Source of the DNA: Cerrena zonata
Taxonomy: Eukaryota > Basidiomycota > Agaricomycetes > Polyporales > Cerrenaceae
NCBI GenBank assembly: GCA_038087015.1
Contig: JASBNA010000053.1
Coordinates: 62,001 to 126,000 of the forward strand
DNA: 64,000 nucleotides
Reading direction: 5' to 3'
This document shows positions 60,665-64,000 of the stretch, one piece after another. How positions within the stretch are numbered: position 1 is the first letter of the stretch; every line of letters begins with the position of its first letter. A model generated the notes under the pieces. It was not told where the DNA came from. It searched no databases and was given only the letters and a program-made list of their open reading frames with translations. The position numbers were made by a program, and so were the translations under genes.

Positions 60665-63121
60665 ATGAAGAATCACGAAGCATCAGTGATGGTAAGACTG
60701 GAGAAGACAACACATGATCGCAGTTGTAATGGTGGCTTGCAAGAAATGCTCCAGATGCCACTTGATGTCCTATTCGAGGTGTGTACTCTAAGCTCCTTGA
60801 CGTATCACCCAATGCACATTCTGATATGTTGTTAATGTCTAGATATTCAGACACCTGACTCCTGGGGATCTTCTCAGCCTAAGCCGCACTTCCAAACCTT
60901 TCAGGGGACTCCTCATGACTCGCGAATCCAGCTCCATATGGAAGGACTCACGAGGTAATGTACCAGATATGCCTGACCGTCCTGCGTTCTTAAGTGAACC
61001 GGCTTATGCAAATCTTTGCTTCGGCTATCATTGCTACGTACGTGGTCTCACGACATACAAGACTTTATACTGATTCAAAAATACCCCCCGGATATCCTAG
61101 ATTTGCCGGAAGCCGAAGGCTCGTGTATTTTGGGAATTAGGAGCTCGTTATTGCTCGTTTTGTGAAGGAAAACTGTGAGTAGTGTTCGATTGATCAGGTA
61201 TCTTACCGACCAATCTCGCAGCTTCCACCATTGGCGATACAATGTATACCGACGATTTTAAATCTTTCAATGAGGGCTCTCTGTTCCCTATTCCCGATGA
61301 AATCTTATGCAGTAAGGGCAGTATCACATCCCGACTATCTAGCACTAACCATGGTGCTAGACATTGACGGCAATGACATCACTTTATTACACCACAAAAT
61401 CACAATAGAAAATCTCAAGAAACGGTGGGACGGAATAGTAACCGAAGACCAGCACAAAGAAGCTATCGTTGAATATCGGGAGTGGCAAGATGAGCGAGTG
61501 GGGGTATGTAGAATTCGCTGTGTCGATAAATGACTGCATGGTTATGTCTGCGAATAGTTTGCACAGGCATGTAAAGTATGGATATCTCGATGTAAGAAGG
61601 CCCGAAAGGAAAGAACCTTACAATCAGAAAGGAATAGGATGGAAGAGTCAGGCAGAACTACTGCATTGGATGGACTTCTCTCGCTGATACCCCTTCCCCA
61701 GAGTTCGTCGTCGGCTCAAGGAACTCGGACGCGGCGAGGATTTAGAATACGGTAATCAATACTACGGTGAGGTGAACGACCCTTTGTGGCGCATCCCACA
61801 TATCAAGCAATTAGATCCATGGGCTGAGCGTTGTAAGCATTCCTCAAATTTCGATACGATTTCCATTTGACTCTACTTAAACAGCCTGGAGAAAGTTGGA
61901 AAACAGGATTATGGATGTCATGAACAGGACCAGAACGGAACGGCTATTTTCAATACTGAAATCTGCCATTGAACCCAGGACCCAACTACTTAAAGAGGTC
62001 CTCGTCCCTTGGAGAGTATCTGTCGGGATCATATCACCACATACCTACAGTCTTCTGTTCCTCCCTGAAGTTCGGTCTCTCATCGAGATGCCACCCGATG
62101 GGAATAACTCTGCGACGCGCGAGGATTTCAAGAAACTAGAGTCGGTGTTCTACCGATACCACAACGAATGGAAGCAAGAAGGGCTCGAAACCTTAGCGAA
62201 ACTAGTCTCTGTTAGTTATAAGCTCCCTTTCAGTACTGGCCTTCTGTCCTTGGCGGTCTCGCAGTTCTTCACTTGCTCATCATGTTACAGCCTCCTCTCC
62301 TTTCCCTATGTTTTGATTCACAATTGTATGAGGGATTTTCCATCGCTTTATACAGAACACAAAGTCACGTATGAGGGTATTATTGCTGATCTCACAAGTT
62401 GTAGCAGCATGCCAACGTTCAAAGATATTGTCTTGGCTGACAAGTTGCGAGATGTCATAGTGGCATGCGGCCAAGATCCTAGGACGGTTACAGCAGATGA
62501 AATGGACGCTCTCGACATACGATTAGAGTGCAGATCATGTTCGGTTGATGGAGTCCTCGATGCATTCAACTGGCGAGAAGCGGTGAGTATTTCTTATATT
62601 TATTCCTCAATACATTGATGGCTCAAAATATTAAAGTTGAAGCACTATCGGGATAGATCTACACACGAATCGTACTACACTCCCAGGAAGCCTCCCGTGT
62701 GGCGACAAGTTGCCTCGTCATATCTTCCACTGATCAAAGAACTCGAATCCAATCTCGTTTCAAATGTCGAACAGGAAAAACGAGGATGGTTCTGTGCTCA
62801 CTGCCCAAGACCGCTAGATTTCAACTTATGGTACCTTAGTCCTAAATCTATCACGCTTATTAAGATCGTTTCCCATTTAGCCACGGTGTAAGCTTAAATC
62901 TTCCCTCTTTTCCTTCCCAAGTTGTTCTGATCGTCTCTACAGCCACACTATTCATGACCTCAACGAAAACGACTACTACTCAAACCCGTGGCATGAACGG
63001 TCACATCCTGTCGTGCACTATGTCTCTTTTGATCTGGCAGACCCCTGTGTCACGCCAACTACAATATAAACTCAACAACGAAGAGGCCAGAATCATCGAT
63101 CCATTTCCTGATATGGTTTAA
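60665..63121 (+). pseudogene. F-box protein with zinc-finger-like motifs, copy 3 (two frameshifts)
   Basis: Same exon order as copies 1 and 2. ATG is at 60665, or in frame at 60689 (MVRLEKTTHD). The F-box reads PLDVLFE then IFRHLTPGDLL..SKPFRGLL, and exon 3 RYCSFCEG. In exon 4 (about 61217-61270) the stretch before SFNEGSLFPIPDE is four bases longer than in copies 1 and 2, so the frame hits TAA (ttttaaatc). In the last exon an extra T (tctcttttgatctgg, about 63030) turns YVSLIWQ into YVSFDLADP and ends early at TAA 63067-63069. A donor near 61650 is weakened (gtcagg for gtgagg). The large exon (61886-62585) remains open and well conserved. It is probably a young pseudogene, though an alternative splice that rescues exon 4 is not ruled out. 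Confidence 0.7.
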
Positions 63122-63592
63122 GTTTCCTCTCATGCATTCGCACTCAATTGTGTTTATCCAGGATCATCCTCTATGGGACTGGCACCAAGTCATCTCCCTC
63201 CCTATATAGCACGGTTTTGATTAGTGATATCGTAGTGTGCTCCAAAGTATTCTATGCATTTGTTACGACGTGGTCAAATGATGAATCACCTTATTACGCT
63301 CGTTATTGAAAACGACATTAGACTCGAGTTCTTCAATACTAGTAGCAGATACGTTAAGGGAGTCGGCCCTCGACAAGCGCTCACTGTCTTTCGAAAGTAT
63401 TGGAAATACTTCGATGTTCATACATATTATGTGAGATTTGAAGCTTGAAGCTTCATGCATGATGCTTATGGCTTGGTATCCGGTCATGAGGCATATTATC
63501 CTACACTACTTATCCAAGTCATGATGTGGCTGTAGCGCTCGCTTATATACCAACCAAGTAGTCACACACACACCTCTCCGTCGCCTAGTAGG
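63122..63592. other. Intergenic, promoter of copy D
   Basis: Between the 3' end of F-box copy 3 and copy D. A short open frame at 63254-63448 has no recognisable content. Confidence 0.4.
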
Positions 63593-64000
63593 ATGCCTCG
63601 ACTCCGCCGGTTGAGGCTCGTGTGGCTACCAGATGAACTCCTTCTACATCTTCTAGTGACACTCGATATATCATCCCTGCTGCAATTCAGACAGGTAGGA
63701 TTTTGCTCTAGATATTATTATTCGTTAGACGTTGAATTTCCTATTCTAATCACACAGACTTGCAAGCAGATTTACTCGATCTCACTTGCAAAACAACTGT
63801 GGGTGAAAGTATATCTTCGATCCATTGCACACGAGGCCTTGCCTCTTGCACCCTATTGGAAAGACATCGACGAAATGATCGCAAAACAACTCGAGAGACT
63901 AGTCTTACATGTCCTGAGATTGGATCGCAGACTTTGTTTGCGTTCCCCTCCCATTGCACGTTCTTTATACCAGCGGCGATCTGTCACCTGGGTACGACTC
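63593..64000 (+). CDS. F-box/beta-propeller-like protein, copy D (cut by window end)
   Basis: ATG 63593-63595 opens MPRLRRLRLVWLPDELLLHL, the same F-box start as copies A and B. An intron at about 63695-63758 leads to TCKQIYSISLAKQLWVKVYL, APYWKDIDEM, QLERLVLHVLRLDRRL, then RSLYQRRSVTWVRL at the edge. It is open throughout. It is on the plus strand, opposite to A-C, and about 17 kb away. The remaining propeller and C-terminal module would lie beyond the window. Confidence 0.75.
   Translation, partial: MPRLRRLRLVWLPDELLLHLLVTLDISSLLQFRQVGFCSRYYYSLDVEFPILITQTCKQIYSISLAKQLWVKVYLRSIAHEALPLAPYWKDIDEMIAKQLERLVLHVLRLDRRLCLRSPPIARSLYQRRSVTWVRL

Overview
The window is eukaryotic and fungal. Coding sequence is broken by many introns of about 45-80 bp with GT..AG ends, and one can splice across them by eye to keep long reading frames open. 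The families present (multi-copy F-box proteins, NACHT-propeller NLR-like proteins, an Rtt106 histone chaperone, a P450 with the FxxGRRxCPG motif and a fungal-type multi-pass membrane protein) point to Basidiomycota, Agaricomycetes. The tiny introns and dense F-box paralogues suggest something Rhizoctonia/Ceratobasidium-like, but the order is only an inference. I saw no tRNA, rRNA, telomere, CRISPR or bacterial feature.

Layout. 1-7.5 kb: a fragment of a repeat family (R1), an intact F-box/zinc-finger gene (copy 1, +), a broken glycosyltransferase-like relic (-) and an unrecognised nuclear-looking coiled-coil gene (-). 7.5-36.4 kb: a very large imperfect palindrome. Reading outward from a central unique block (18.9-25.8 kb), each arm carries a decayed F-box/propeller relic, an R1 copy, a full-length C2-NACHT-propeller gene, then a second decayed F-box/propeller relic. 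The two NACHT genes (10425-14810 minus; 29565-33984 plus) both look intact. Their 3' halves lie in a block of about 2 kb that almost entirely lacks CpG, and inside it about 806 bp are 99.4% identical although flanking exon sequence is much more diverged. The central block holds an intact gene of unknown family (19386-22065 minus) and a second, poorly resolved gene (22524-24080 minus). 36.4-49 kb: another R1 copy, F-box/zinc-finger copy 2 (-, intact) and a tandem F-box/propeller family: copies A and B intact, C a pseudogene, plus an orphan C-terminal fragment on the other strand. 49.8-60 kb: more ordinary genome: an F-box gene, a truncated membrane-protein relic, a cytochrome P450, a multi-pass membrane protein and Rtt106. 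60-64 kb: F-box/zinc-finger copy 3 (+, two frameshifts) and a further F-box/propeller gene (copy D) cut by the window edge.

How it fits together. Most of the window is a nursery of recognition-type genes: NLR-like NACHT proteins for intracellular sensing and F-box proteins for target selection in SCF ubiquitin ligases, under birth-and-death evolution. Intact copies, fresh pseudogenes, old relics and single-domain fragments lie side by side. Rtt106 is the clearest conserved housekeeping gene; the P450 and membrane-protein genes beside it are intact and look ordinary. The most unusual signals are the palindrome with its paired NLR genes, the CpG-void block and the near-identical tract inside it. 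All boundaries, homologies and identities were judged by eye from the sequence and no database was searched.
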